DNA from: Cytophagales bacterium
GTDB taxonomy: Bacteria > Bacteroidota > Bacteroidia > Cytophagales > Cyclobacteriaceae
Length of the DNA: 64,000 bases
Assembly (NCBI GenBank): GCA_033344775.1
Contig: JAWPMT010000005.1
Span: 913,501-977,500 of the forward strand
Direction of reading: 5' to 3'
In this document: positions 9,281-18,352 of the stretch, piece after piece
How the letters are laid out: the number at the start of each line of letters is the position of its first letter
Numbering within the stretch: the first letter of the stretch is position 1
Notes under the pieces: model-generated
What the model was told of the DNA's origin: nothing
Seen by the model: only the letters and a program-made list of their open reading frames with translations
Database searches by the model: none
Position numbers and translations under genes: made by a program

Positions 9281-9313
9281 AAAGAGGTCTGCTCCCGCGG
9301 GCCTCTTTTTTTT
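9281..9313 (+). terminator. Rho-independent terminator after the cupredoxin-like gene
   Basis: AAAGAGGTC pairs with GGCCTCTTT (9 bp with one G-T pair) around a 10-nt loop, followed by a run of about nine T. It lies 22 bp after the stop codon, so transcription of the Rrf2/cupredoxin unit ends here. Confidence 0.85.
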
Positions 9314-9567
9314 GTTTTACCCAACTAAACTCCCGCTTACTTTCGGGCAATTCCATCGAGGCCAAAGTAATAGATTCCAGTTCGCTTTCTGAACCTAAAA
9401 GGGACATCAAAAAAGGAGAATACCTTCCAATTCGAACTCAGGCAACAAGGTGTTTGATCCCAAGTAGTCGGATCAGTGTTTCAATAATTCCGGAATCAAT
9501 CCGTTTACAACTCCGTTATTCTAGCTTTAAATCATTTCCAGTTTGAAAAATCTTCCTAAATCTGAAA
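9314..9567. other. Gene-free stretch upstream of the sugar symporter
   Basis: No open frame with coding character and no strong repeat is visible. It must hold the promoter for the symporter/GH94 pair; TAGCTTTA near 9522 is only a partial match to the Bacteroidota -7 element (TAnnTTTG), so I do not place a promoter. Confidence 0.4.
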
Positions 9568-11217
9568 ATGATGACCGAAACCTCTTCTAAAAAAGAAAGT
9601 GGAATCCTCTCTTCGATAAGCTTTAAAGAGAAAATAGGGTACGCAGTTGGTGATGCTGGATTCAACTTTTACTGGATCATTATTGGGTCCTACCTCTCGT
9701 ATTTCTACACAGATATTTTTGGGTTATCCGCAGCAGCAGCTGGCACCATGTTCTTAGTGACCAAAATAGTTGATGCTTGTACCGATCCGGCAATGGGAGC
9801 CATCGCAGACAGAACCAATAGTAGATGGGGAAAATTCCGTCCGTACTTATTGTTTGGAGCAGTTCCTATGGCAGCTGCAGCCATTTTGACCATGAGTACC
9901 CCCGATTTGTCCGAAGGAGTTAAGCTCATGTGGGCATACGGTACTTATACCATGATGATGCTTTGCTATACCATCCTGAGTACTCCTTATTCTTCGTTGG
10001 CAGGGGTAATCACAGCTGATGCGGGCGAAAGAAATTCCATTTTCGGCTGGAGGTTTTTCTTTGCGTACTTTACCGGAATCATAGTTGGAGCATTTACCCC
10101 TGGGTTGGCCGAGTACTTCGCTAATGGCAATGAAGCCCGAGGTTGGCAATTGACCATGGCACTCTATTCCTCTGTAGCAACCGTCTTATTCCTCATCACT
10201 TTTTTATCAACGAAGGAGAGAGTTCAACCTCCAAAAGAGCAAAAAACCAACCCTCTGGACGATATCAAAGATTTACTGGATAATAAACCATGGCTCATAC
10301 TATTTGCTTTAGCCATGATTATCATGATGACCATTGTTTTCAGGGGAAGTTCTGCCACATACTATTTCAAATACTTCGTAGAACGACCAGATTTAATGGG
10401 AGCATACATCGGAATTCAAATGGCCTCTTACGCTATGGGTAGTTTGTCCGCTCCTTACCTGACGAAATTGATGGACAAAGCCAGGTTATTGATGCTGCTG
10501 ATGGGACTCGTCGGAGGATTGAGTATTCTCTTTGCTTTTGTACCAAAACCTTCCTCCAATGGGGTGAGAACCATCTCTGCGACTGAAGCCATCACCCTTG
10601 AAGCGAAAGATCTGCTAGGTGAACCAATCAAACCGACTGATAAGATCAGATGGATATCTCATGAAACAGGGATATTTTGGTTCATTCAGGACCGAAAGCA
10701 AATTGAAACGGATAGCCCCACCTTGAAATTAAGTGAAGCATCAGAAGGCAGTAATCGCGTAATCAGTGTCATCAAAACAGCAACTGATGGGACCATTTCG
10801 GATAGCTCGGATCTGCCCATTGAGATTATCATCATGTTTATCCTCAATATTTTAATCAGTCTTTCATTAGGACCTAAGTCTCCCATTACATGGTCCATGT
10901 ATGCGGATGCGGCTGACTACAATGAATGGAAGACAGGAAGAAGAGCCACCGCTATGACTTTCTCAGCGGCTACATTCTCTCAAAAATTGGGTGGTGCTTT
11001 AGGTTCCGCAGGGATCCTTTGGGTATTAGCCTCTATGGGATACGCTGCGAATACTGTCCAGGAAGGGGCGTCCTTAACTAGTATTGTATGGTTACAGACC
11101 TTGGTTCCGGCATTCTTTGCTTTCGCCGCCATTTTTGCCTTGAAATTCTACAACCTCAATGGTGAAAAGTTGAAAGAAATCAACCAGAATTTAGCAACTA
11201 AACAAGAAAATAAATAA
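9568..11217 (+). CDS. GPH-family (MelB-like) sugar:cation symporter
   Basis: This 549-residue membrane protein has about 12 predicted helices. It shows the glycoside-pentoside-hexuronide signatures near the start (IGYAVGDAGFNFYW, DACTDPAMGAIADRTNSRWGKFRPYLLFG), where MelB-type carriers bind the coupling cation through Asp residues. A hydrophilic insertion of about 100 residues (~330-420) between helices 8 and 9 lengthens it beyond the usual ~450-500 residues. It precedes a GH94-like phosphorylase by 11 bp, which suggests that it imports a beta-linked oligosaccharide to be phosphorolysed in the cytoplasm. The start could be either of two adjacent ATGs. Confidence 0.85.
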   Translation: MMTETSSKKESGILSSISFKEKIGYAVGDAGFNFYWIIIGSYLSYFYTDIFGLSAAAAGTMFLVTKIVDACTDPAMGAIADRTNSRWGKFRPYLLFGAVPMAAAAILTMSTPDLSEGVKLMWAYGTYTMMMLCYTILSTPYSSLAGVITADAGERNSIFGWRFFFAYFTGIIVGAFTPGLAEYFANGNEARGWQLTMALYSSVATVLFLITFLSTKERVQPPKEQKTNPLDDIKDLLDNKPWLILFALAMIIMMTIVFRGSSATYYFKYFVERPDLMGAYIGIQMASYAMGSLSAPYLTKLMDKARLLMLLMGLVGGLSILFAFVPKPSSNGVRTISATEAITLEAKDLLGEPIKPTDKIRWISHETGIFWFIQDRKQIETDSPTLKLSEASEGSNRVISVIKTATDGTISDSSDLPIEIIIMFILNILISLSLGPKSPITWSMYADAADYNEWKTGRRATAMTFSAATFSQKLGGALGSAGILWVLASMGYAANTVQEGASLTSIVWLQTLVPAFFAFAAIFALKFYNLNGEKLKEINQNLATKQENK

Positions 11218-11228
11218 GCCGCCTACCT

Positions 11229-13601
11229 ATGTTGATAGAACGTTCTGACGGGGGAGAGCGACTAAATCTCAGTAGTCCAACAGCATTACCCAAAGCTTCT
11301 GCATTCCTTTGGAATAAGAAGATGATGATCCACATGAATTGTCGAGGCTATGCAGTTGCTCAGTTTATGCAACCCGAACCGGCCAAGTATGCCTACGCCC
11401 CCAATCTGGAGGCCAAAACCTTCATGCAGCCGGAACAGCCTTATTATGCACATCATCCTGGCAGGTTCTTTTACATCAAAGATGAAGCAACGCAATCTCT
11501 TTTTTCAGCACCATACGAACCTGTCAGAGCAGATCTGGATCATTTCACATTTTCGGCGGGCAAAAGTGACATTCAGTGGATACTCATCAAGGATGGCATC
11601 AAAATTCAGTTGAAATTAACCTTGCCCCTGGACGAACCTATGGAGATATGGGAAGCCACGTTGACCAATGAAAGTAGAAACCTTAGAAAACTAAGCCTTT
11701 ATCCCTACTTCCCGATTGGGTACATGTCATGGATGAACCAATCCGGCTGGTACGACCCATCACTTAATTCGGTCGTTTGCAAAGCGATCACTCCTTACCA
11801 AAAGCTTGCAGACTACCGAAAAATTAAGACACTTAAAGATTACACCTATTTCATGGCGGACCGTCAGCCGGATTCATGGGAAGTCAACCAGGCGCATTTC
11901 GAAGGTGAAGGTGGCCTACATGCCCCAACCGGAGTATTACAAGCCGAATTAAACAAAGGAGATGCTCGCTACGAAACACCTGCCGGCATCATGCAATTCC
12001 GGATTGACCTCAAGGCAGATGCCTCTGAAACCTATCGTTTCCTGTTTGGTCCTGCTTTTGATGAAAAGGAAATCAAAGCCATACATTCGCAGTATTTGGG
12101 GAATAAAGATGGAATTCAGAAGGCTGAATATGCCTACCTGAACTATCTCGATGCAGGTGAAGGCTGTCTAACAATTGAAACTCCTGATCCGGTCCTTGAC
12201 AATTTGGTAAATCACTGGCTACCCCGCCAGGTGTACTATCATGGTGAAACCAATCGTTTGAGTACCGACCCACAAACCAGAAATTATCTTCAGGACAACA
12301 TGGGCATGGCTTACATTCAGCCAGAAATTTCGAGAAACGCGTTTCTTACTGCACTGAGTCAACAAGAGATCAGCGGTGCTATGCCTGATGGTATTCTCAT
12401 TCAGGAGCATGCCGAATTGAAGTATATCAACCAAATCCCCCATACCGATCACTGTGTCTGGCTTCCTATCTGCCTGAAAGCCTACCTCGATGAAACAGAT
12501 GATTATGCCCTGCTGGACATAGAAATTCCATTTGGGGATGCTAATGAAAAAAGTACAGTTGCTCATCACATTGATCTTGCCTTAAAATGGTTGGTAGAAA
12601 ATCGTGATGAACGAGGATTGAACTACATCAATCAAGGAGATTGGTGTGACCCGATGAATATGGTCGGACCGAAAGGCGTCGGTGTTTCGGGGTGGTTGTC
12701 TATGGCCACTTCTTATGCCATACAAACCTGGTTGGACATTACCGCTGCTCATCAGGGAACACCATTCCTAAATGTCTTCCAAAAAAACCTTGAGGATCTA
12801 AAAGCTGCGATCAATGAGCACTTGTGGGATGGGGAATGGTATGCTCGAGGAATAACGGATGATCACGTGACCTTTGGGATCAGTAAAGATGAAGAAGGGA
12901 AGATCTTCCTGAACCCTCAAGGGTGGGCGTTCCTATGTGGATGCGCCTCCGATGAGCAAAAAGTGAAAATACAAGCTGCAGTAGCCGCGCACCTGGAAAC
13001 TCCCTATGGCGTACAAATGCTCGCCCCCGCCTTCACCAGCATGCGAGAAGATGTGGGTAGGGTAACTCAAAAACATCCCGGTTCCGCAGAAAATGGCTCT
13101 ATTTATAATCATGCGGCAGCTTTTTATGTTTATGGTCTGTACCAAATTGGCGCCACAGACAAAGCATTTGACGTATTAAGAAAGATGATCCCTGGCCCGG
13201 ATCAAATGGATTTGATACAAAGGGGGCAATTACCGGTATTTATTCCCAACTACTATCGAGGCGCTTACCAGCAATTTCCAAGAACTGCCGGAAGATCCAG
13301 CCAATTGTTCAATACAGGGACTGTTCATTGGATGTACAGAGCTTTGATCGATGGCCTGTTCGGCTTACAGGGCAGCAGAGAGGGGCTTAGCGTTTGCCCC
13401 AATTTACCTGCTCAATGGCAACATGCACGTGTGAAGAGAGTATTTCGAGGTGCTACTTTCAATGTTTCATTTCAAAAAACGGAACAAATTGCTTCTACAG
13501 AGATTACAGTAGATAATCAAAAGCTATCAGGATCTGTCATTCGAGATTTTCAATCCGGAAGAACCTATGAGGTAAAAGTCCTCCTACCTGCCATAGCCTA
13601 G
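11229..13601 (+). CDS. GH94-like glycoside phosphorylase
   Basis: This 790-residue protein has no signal peptide. An N-terminal beta-sandwich (~1-280) is followed by an (alpha/alpha)6 catalytic domain with GH94 landmarks: QDNMGM, IPHTDHCVWLP, GDWCDPMNMVGPKGVGVS, and the C-terminal TGTVHWMYRALIDGLFGLQ. GH94 enzymes split beta-glucosides or chitobiose with inorganic phosphate. The usual GDWND motif, which carries the acid residue, is GDWCD here; the Asp is kept and the Asn is Cys. Known members act on cellobiose, cellobionate, laminaribiose, chitobiose or beta-1,2-glucans, and the sequence alone does not say which applies. The paired GPH symporter supports cytoplasmic phosphorolysis of an imported disaccharide. 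Confidence 0.8.
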   Translation: MLIERSDGGERLNLSSPTALPKASAFLWNKKMMIHMNCRGYAVAQFMQPEPAKYAYAPNLEAKTFMQPEQPYYAHHPGRFFYIKDEATQSLFSAPYEPVRADLDHFTFSAGKSDIQWILIKDGIKIQLKLTLPLDEPMEIWEATLTNESRNLRKLSLYPYFPIGYMSWMNQSGWYDPSLNSVVCKAITPYQKLADYRKIKTLKDYTYFMADRQPDSWEVNQAHFEGEGGLHAPTGVLQAELNKGDARYETPAGIMQFRIDLKADASETYRFLFGPAFDEKEIKAIHSQYLGNKDGIQKAEYAYLNYLDAGEGCLTIETPDPVLDNLVNHWLPRQVYYHGETNRLSTDPQTRNYLQDNMGMAYIQPEISRNAFLTALSQQEISGAMPDGILIQEHAELKYINQIPHTDHCVWLPICLKAYLDETDDYALLDIEIPFGDANEKSTVAHHIDLALKWLVENRDERGLNYINQGDWCDPMNMVGPKGVGVSGWLSMATSYAIQTWLDITAAHQGTPFLNVFQKNLEDLKAAINEHLWDGEWYARGITDDHVTFGISKDEEGKIFLNPQGWAFLCGCASDEQKVKIQAAVAAHLETPYGVQMLAPAFTSMREDVGRVTQKHPGSAENGSIYNHAAAFYVYGLYQIGATDKAFDVLRKMIPGPDQMDLIQRGQLPVFIPNYYRGAYQQFPRTAGRSSQLFNTGTVHWMYRALIDGLFGLQGSREGLSVCPNLPAQWQHARVKRVFRGATFNVSFQKTEQIASTEITVDNQKLSGSVIRDFQSGRTYEVKVLLPAIA

Positions 13602-13637
13602 GTAACTGCCTTAAGTCTGAAGTATGTACTTTGATGA

Positions 13638-14483
13638 TCAGTCCAGAATTTTTCTAATTTTCCGACCCTCTTTTAGGTATTCCTGTAAGCTTTCGGCATC
13701 CCCTCCCTGAATCAATTGCTTCATGGCTCCCAGTTGATCCATTAAGGCTTCAAGGCTTTCCAAAACAGGCACTTTGTTGTCCAACAAGATGGGTGCCCAC
13801 ATTTCCGGTGAACTTTTAGCTAATCGTACCGTCGAAGCAAAACCCGATCCTGCTAGTTCCAGGATCACCTCACCATTTTTTTCCTTATCGAGTACCGTCT
13901 GGCTTAGCCCGAAGGCAATGACGTGACTTAAATGTGAAATGTAAGCCAGGTGTTTATCATGTTCTTCGGCACTCATGAAGGTAAGGCTCATGACCAGGCT
14001 TTCACACCAGCGGGCGAAGACCTTTACGATGTTTATGTCCGACTTTTCATGTTCGCAGGCAATCATCACCTTACCGTGATATAGCTCTGCAAATGCTGCT
14101 TCTGGCCCGGAATGTTCTGTCCCTGCAATGGGGTGAGCCGCTATGTATCGGGATCTGTAAGGGTGTTCAACGATTGCCTGACAAATGGAGTTTTTGGTAG
14201 AGCCAAAATCAATAATAAACTGATCCTTACGAATGTTATCCAATAGCCCACCTATCGTATTCAGGATCGCCGAAACCGGGACGGTCAGGATAACACATTC
14301 GGCCCAATCAATCGCAGCATCCTGAGTATCAAAAATCTCATCCACCACGCCCAACTTTAGGGCTTTCTCTCGGTTTTCCCTTGAGAGATCCCATCCGCCA
14401 AACCTCAAGGAAGGGTCTATTTTCCTCAATGCCAGTGCAAATGAGCCTCCGATTAATCCTGTGCCAAAAATTAAGATATTCAT
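13638..14483 (-). CDS. tyrA: Prephenate dehydrogenase
   Basis: This 281-residue enzyme makes 4-hydroxyphenylpyruvate from prephenate for tyrosine synthesis. The start is the ATG at 14483 (MNILIFGTGLIGGSFALAL), which places the Rossmann GxGxxGxS motif at residues 7-12. The longer frame upstream runs into the aminotransferase gene. The conserved HPIAGTEHSGP segment (~120-130) carries the catalytic His region. No ACT or chorismate-mutase domain is fused. Its ATG overlaps the stop of the upstream aminotransferase (ATGA), so the two are coupled, and the transamination partner is directly upstream. Confidence 0.9.
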   Translation of the reverse strand: MNILIFGTGLIGGSFALALRKIDPSLRFGGWDLSRENREKALKLGVVDEIFDTQDAAIDWAECVILTVPVSAILNTIGGLLDNIRKDQFIIDFGSTKNSICQAIVEHPYRSRYIAAHPIAGTEHSGPEAAFAELYHGKVMIACEHEKSDINIVKVFARWCESLVMSLTFMSAEEHDKHLAYISHLSHVIAFGLSQTVLDKEKNGEVILELAGSGFASTVRLAKSSPEMWAPILLDNKVPVLESLEALMDQLGAMKQLIQGGDAESLQEYLKEGRKIRKILD

Positions 14484-15631
14484 GAACGTATGCGATTGAT
14501 CGCGGCTACAAATCTTTGCTCTGGCGAACATAAAGACACACGGATATAATTCGTCCCTGCCACGCCAAAAATCATTCCAGGTGTGATAAAAACATGATAT
14601 TTCTCCAACAGTTCGTCGGATACAGCCACTCCTGTACGGCCAGCAGGCACTCTGGCCCAGACAAACATACCCGCCGCTTCTTTTTGATACTGGCAATCCA
14701 GCTCATCCAGGAGCTGATAAACTAACCGTAGCCGATTTCGATAGGTCTCATTTAAGGCATTATACCAATCCTGGGACAAACTCAAAGCTTTTACTGCTGC
14801 CATTTGGACCGGCTTGAACATCCCACTGTCCATGTTGCTTTTCACTTGTAAGATGGCCTGGATGATTTCCGATTCGGCAACAACCCAACCTACACGCCAT
14901 CCAGCCATATTGAAGGTTTTAGAAAGGGAGTTCAATTCAATGCAACAATCCTTTGCGCCCTCATAACCGAAGATGCTACTAGATTGATCGTTTAAGATGA
15001 AACTGTACGGATTGTCATGACACAATAAAATTCCACGATCTTTCGCGAATTGCACAAGCCGTTTTACCACCTCAGGGCTTCCCCTTTCGCCCGTTGGCAT
15101 GTGCGGATAATTGATCCACATCAGCTTGACCTTCTCTGTATTCAGGTTTTCAAGAAAATTCCAATCGGGCTCCCAATTTTGATCCTCTAACAAGGGAAAA
15201 TAAATGGGATCTGCTTCCACCATTTTAGTGACGGAAGTATACGTGGGATATCCCAGGGCTGGGATCAACACTTGATCTCCAGGATTAAGAAAAGCCAAAG
15301 AAATATGGGTAATGGCCTCTTTGGAACCCATCATCGGTAAAATCTCCTTGACAGGATCAATGGTAACCTGGTATTGACGAAGATAAAAATCAGCAATCGC
15401 ATTTCTTAACTCTGGCAATCCTCGATAGGATTGATATTGATGATTTGCCGGATCTGCAGCCGTCCGCGTAAGTTCCTCGATCACCTCCGGAGCTGGAGGT
15501 AAATCAGGACTCCCGATCCCCAAATTGATCACATCATGACCTGCTGCGGTCAATTGTCGAATCTGCTCTAACTTCTTCGAAAAATAGTATTCCTCAACTC
15601 CACCCAGACGAGTTGCCGTTTCTACCCTCAT
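14480..15631 (-). CDS. Class I/II PLP-dependent aminotransferase
   Basis: This 383-residue fold-type I aminotransferase has LGIGSPDLPP at its start, substrate-arm Tyr/Gly residues (YQSYRGLPELR), HDNPYSFI, the PLP Lys in SLSKTFNMAGWRVGW, and a C-terminal Arg motif (YIRVSLC). The start was set at 15631 (MRVETATRL); the frame continues 12 residues further, but family homology begins after that Met. Coupling to tyrA suggests it interconverts aromatic amino acids and their keto acids, as in the usual Bacteroidota aromatic cluster. The similarity alone would also fit a LL-DAP or aspartate aminotransferase. Confidence 0.85.
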   Translation of the reverse strand: MRVETATRLGGVEEYYFSKKLEQIRQLTAAGHDVINLGIGSPDLPPAPEVIEELTRTAADPANHQYQSYRGLPELRNAIADFYLRQYQVTIDPVKEILPMMGSKEAITHISLAFLNPGDQVLIPALGYPTYTSVTKMVEADPIYFPLLEDQNWEPDWNFLENLNTEKVKLMWINYPHMPTGERGSPEVVKRLVQFAKDRGILLCHDNPYSFILNDQSSSIFGYEGAKDCCIELNSLSKTFNMAGWRVGWVVAESEIIQAILQVKSNMDSGMFKPVQMAAVKALSLSQDWYNALNETYRNRLRLVYQLLDELDCQYQKEAAGMFVWARVPAGRTGVAVSDELLEKYHVFITPGMIFGVAGTNYIRVSLCSPEQRFVAAINRIRS

Positions 15632-15739
15632 GTTTTCTAAAAAGGAAATATAATGTGCGGCAAACATATGGAATCAATTAGTTTGCATTGCAATTTTCAA
15701 CACGATCCAAACACGTTTCTTGAACGGAAACTGACATAT

Positions 15740-16894
15740 ATGAAGAAAGCTATGAAATTCGGTACAAAGGCCATTCACGCTGGGGTCATGCCCGACCCTT
15801 CAACAGGTGCCATCATGACACCCATTTTTCAAACGTCCACCTATGCACAGGCCGGACCCGGAGATAACAAAGGATATGAATACGCCCGATCCAAGAACCC
15901 CACACGTGATCAACTGGAAGCGAGTATCGCCGCCCTGGAAAATGCATCACATGGCCGATGTTTTGCCTCGGGCATGGCCGCAACAGACTGTATCATCCGA
16001 TTATTGGGCCCTGGTGATGAGGTCATTGTATCCGAAGATCTATACGGTGGCACGTATCGACTCTTCACCAAACTATTTGAGCCTCAAGGATTGAAATTCC
16101 ACTATGTGGATATGAAGGATCTGGATAAAGTTGAATCGACATTCAATGATAATGTGAAGATGATCTGGATTGAGACCCCAACCAATCCGATGATGAGCAT
16201 TGTCGATATTGGGGAACTCGCCCGAATCGCGAAAGCCAACCATGCGCTGGTTGCTGTGGACAACACCTTTGCAACGCCTTACCTTCAAAACCCTATTGAT
16301 CTGGGAGCTGATATCGTCATGCATTCTGTTACCAAATACATTTCGGGGCATTCGGATTTGATCATGGGTGCAGCAGTAACCAACTCGGAAGAACTGGACA
16401 AAAAACTAGGCTTCATTCAAAATTCTGCGGGTGCAATACCAGGACCTAATGATTGTTTTCTGGTCTTAAGAGGTATCAAAACCTTACATGTACGTATGGA
16501 TCGCCATTGTGAAAATGGCAAGCGGATCGCCTATTTCCTAAAATCCAATCCTTTGGTGAGGCATGTTTATTGGCCCGGATTTGAGGATCATCCCAATCAT
16601 GATATCGCCAAAAAGCAGATGCGTGGTTTCGGTGGCATGATTTCATTCGTTCTCAAAAATGACAGTCAAGAAGCGGCATTTAAGGTACTCCGGAAATTCA
16701 AGGTGTTTTCACTGGCGGAATCCCTGGGAGGTGTGGAATCCCTTGCCGGACATCCGGCTAGTATGACACATGCGAGTATTCCCAAAGAGGAACGATTGAA
16801 ATCAGGACTGACAGACTCCCTGATCCGATTGAGCGTAGGTATTGAAGATGCAGAAGACCTGATCGAGGATTTGACACAGGCCATAGAGGATTGA
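15740..16894 (+). CDS. Cystathionine gamma-synthase/lyase-type PLP enzyme
   Basis: This 384-residue member of the Cys/Met-metabolism PLP family has TPIFQTSTYAQ, YEYARSKNPTRDQLE, the PLP Lys in SVTKYISGHSD, and ESLGGVESLAGHPASMTHAS near the end. Synthase, gamma-lyase and related activities share these motifs, so the exact reaction cannot be fixed. The start at 15740 (MKKAMKFGTKAIHAG) matches family N-termini; the frame extends 29 residues upstream without homology. It is transcribed divergently from the aminotransferase with 108 bp between starts, and a terminator hairpin lies downstream. Confidence 0.9.
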   Translation: MKKAMKFGTKAIHAGVMPDPSTGAIMTPIFQTSTYAQAGPGDNKGYEYARSKNPTRDQLEASIAALENASHGRCFASGMAATDCIIRLLGPGDEVIVSEDLYGGTYRLFTKLFEPQGLKFHYVDMKDLDKVESTFNDNVKMIWIETPTNPMMSIVDIGELARIAKANHALVAVDNTFATPYLQNPIDLGADIVMHSVTKYISGHSDLIMGAAVTNSEELDKKLGFIQNSAGAIPGPNDCFLVLRGIKTLHVRMDRHCENGKRIAYFLKSNPLVRHVYWPGFEDHPNHDIAKKQMRGFGGMISFVLKNDSQEAAFKVLRKFKVFSLAESLGGVESLAGHPASMTHASIPKEERLKSGLTDSLIRLSVGIEDAEDLIEDLTQAIED

Positions 16895-16965
16895 TGTGGA
16901 CTACTAGCCCACTAATTCTATCATCATTTCGATGTGATCACAATGAGGTCACCCTAGAAATAAGG

Positions 16966-17003
16966 ACAGCAAGCCACTTCCTGCAGCTTGCTGTTTGTTA
17001 TTA
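16966..17003 (+). terminator. Hairpin terminator between convergent genes
   Basis: ACAGCAAGC and GCTTGCTGT form a perfect 9-bp stem around an 11-nt loop, followed by a T-rich tail (TTTGTTATT). It lies about 70 bp after the transsulfuration gene stop and just before the end of the convergent lipoprotein gene. Confidence 0.65.
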
Positions 17004-17022
17004 CTGATATTTAAATCTCTTT

Positions 17023-17439
17023 CTAGATCTCTCCGGCAATCGTGATGGTCACTGAAGTTTGGTCTGAAAGACTTACACCATTAGGTAATCCCAGATCTGA
17101 AAACTCTACAATGATGGTTTCATCACCTTCCTGAATTTCGTCCGTTTGGATCAGGATACCAAGATTAGCACTATTGGTTCCTTCTGTAATGATCACACGG
17201 GTACTTGATTGATAGTCGGACCCATTGGTCGCTGTTCCTCGATAGATCACTGGTACGGAAATATTAGAAGAAACAATCCTATCTGAAGTAACTGTCAGGG
17301 TTACCATATCACCTTCTGCTACCTGATCGGCAGTAGTAGATAGAGAAACAACCGCCGCAATATCCGACGGATCATCGCCGCCACAAGCTGTCAATACAAG
17401 GGCGAGTACAAAAATTTTAGCTAAGGTTGAAAGTTTCAT
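17023..17439 (-). CDS. Calx-beta-like lipoprotein
   Basis: This 138-residue protein has an SPII signal peptide with lipobox LTAC (Cys19) and GGDD after the Cys, a common outward lipoprotein signal in Bacteroidota. The rest is one beta-rich domain with Calx-beta features: VAEGDMVTLTVTSD, GTATNGSDYQ, EGDETIIVEF. Such domains bind calcium or serve as adhesive stalk units; a single free copy is unusual, so it may be a small surface or structural lipoprotein. It lies 32 bp downstream of another small exported protein on the same strand. Confidence 0.75.
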   Translation of the reverse strand: MKLSTLAKIFVLALVLTACGGDDPSDIAAVVSLSTTADQVAEGDMVTLTVTSDRIVSSNISVPVIYRGTATNGSDYQSSTRVIITEGTNSANLGILIQTDEIQEGDETIIVEFSDLGLPNGVSLSDQTSVTITIAGEI

Positions 17440-17471
17440 AACAAATAATGGATTTAAAACATAACTGATTT

Positions 17472-17957
17472 TTAATACGTAACTGTGGTTCTGATCCGAT
17501 CTTTGTCCAATCGGAAAAATCTTTCTTTATCATTCAGGAAAAATTCCATGATATTGAGGTGCCCTTCAATCTTGTTGATCAAACAAGTATTACTCACATC
17601 GATCTTTTTTATCGCTCGCAAACCGGAGATGAGTTTACCTCTCAATAGGATGTTCTCTTCCGTGTATTCAATCTCCGTTAATTCATAATTGATCGACTCA
17701 TCATCAATATTGATGGTCACGTGCTTCTCGATGTATTGCGTGATCTGATCAATTACCTCTTTTTGGTATTTCTGAGTACTATAGATCTCCTTTAGAATGT
17801 CTTCCCGATCAAAGTTGACATTAAAAACATATCCTGTTGAAGTGGCCGTGATACGGAAACGGGCCACACGTAAATCGTGCGTTGCAGACACCTCGAAAGC
17901 GCAAAAGCAAAGCAGGATCGCAATCCCCAAATAGATGTTTTTCCGAATAGCATTCAT
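17472..17957 (-). CDS. Small exported protein, DUF6702-like
   Basis: This 161-residue protein starts at the Met at 17957, which gives a good Sec signal (NIYLGIAILLCFCAFEVSA). The longer frame adds 14 residues ahead of it. The mature part begins ATHDLRVARFRI and alternates beta strands with a charged helix (EVIDQITQYIEKHV). The layout recalls the short DUF6702 family of Bacteroidota, but I recognise it only loosely. It is probably co-transcribed with the Calx-beta-like lipoprotein. Confidence 0.55.
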   Translation of the reverse strand: MNAIRKNIYLGIAILLCFCAFEVSATHDLRVARFRITATSTGYVFNVNFDREDILKEIYSTQKYQKEVIDQITQYIEKHVTINIDDESINYELTEIEYTEENILLRGKLISGLRAIKKIDVSNTCLINKIEGHLNIMEFFLNDKERFFRLDKDRIRTTVTY

Positions 17958-18149
17958 TCCTAATGACGAAGGTAATTCAACGACCTCCTGTCCTAGCATT
18001 ACGAGTAGTGAAAGGGGATAGTTGCCTACCTAAAGGGCAAAATTCTGGAAGAGCAATTAACAAGACAGAATTAATAAAATCGCTAAAAATCTGAACTCTT
18101 TTAAACAGAAAGGAATGCTCCTTCTAAATCCTTCCATAGGATAGAGAAT

Positions 18150-18174
18150 AAAAAAACGCTTACATCGTAAGCGT
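18150..18174 (-). terminator. Rho-independent terminator ending the minus-strand glycan arm
   Basis: On the minus strand ACGCTTAC, a 3-nt loop and GTAAGCGT form a perfect 8-bp stem followed by seven T. It lies just downstream of the small peptide ORFs at 18190-18310 and is the first strong terminator after the ROK gene. Confidence 0.85.
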
Positions 18175-18189
18175 CGTAATCAGTGGATT

Positions 18190-18246
18190 TTAAATGGTCT
18201 CGATAAAGAATTCAGGTGCTTCATACAACTTCTTCCGTTGCCGCAT
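18190..18246 (-). CDS. Possible 18-aa ORF overlapping the leader-like peptide
   Basis: The ATG at 18246 opens MRQRKKLYEAPEFFIETI in the +1 frame relative to the 29-aa peptide, overlapping its last 26 bases. The KKxYExPE pattern occurs in many tiny Bacteroidota ORFs, and the stop lies 16 bp before the terminator stem. It could be a separate peptide, a frameshift extension of the larger one, or chance. Confidence 0.2.
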   Translation of the reverse strand: MRQRKKLYEAPEFFIETI

Positions 18247-18310
18247 CCCCTCCTTTACCATCAAAACTTCCTTTTATGCTTTGCATTTGAGTCTTGTTCA
18301 ACTTTTTCAT
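18221..18310 (-). CDS. 29-aa peptide with bacteriocin-type (double-glycine-like) leader
   Basis: The ATG at 18310 encodes MKKLNKTQMQSIKGS, then FDGKGGDAATEEVV. The N-terminus matches the bacteriocin-type leader pattern of Bacteroidota small precursors (MKKLNKxQMxxIKGG), with GS in place of the double glycine or GKGG as an alternative cut site. The remaining core would be only 8-14 residues. It is the last coding element before a strong terminator and lies 207 bp after the ROK stop. A similar leader with a nonsense codon sits just upstream (18353-18421). No C39 peptidase exporter or modifying enzyme is in the window, so any maturation machinery is elsewhere. Confidence 0.45.
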   Translation of the reverse strand: MKKLNKTQMQSIKGSFDGKGGDAATEEVV

Positions 18311-18352
18311 TATTCAGTTTATTTATTGTTATTAATCCAATAAGATTTAATA

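Noticed and set aside
11229-13601. GH36 alpha-galactosidase
   Set aside because: Automated names may say GH36-type, but the DWxD, PHTDH and VGPKGVGVS landmarks are those of GH94.
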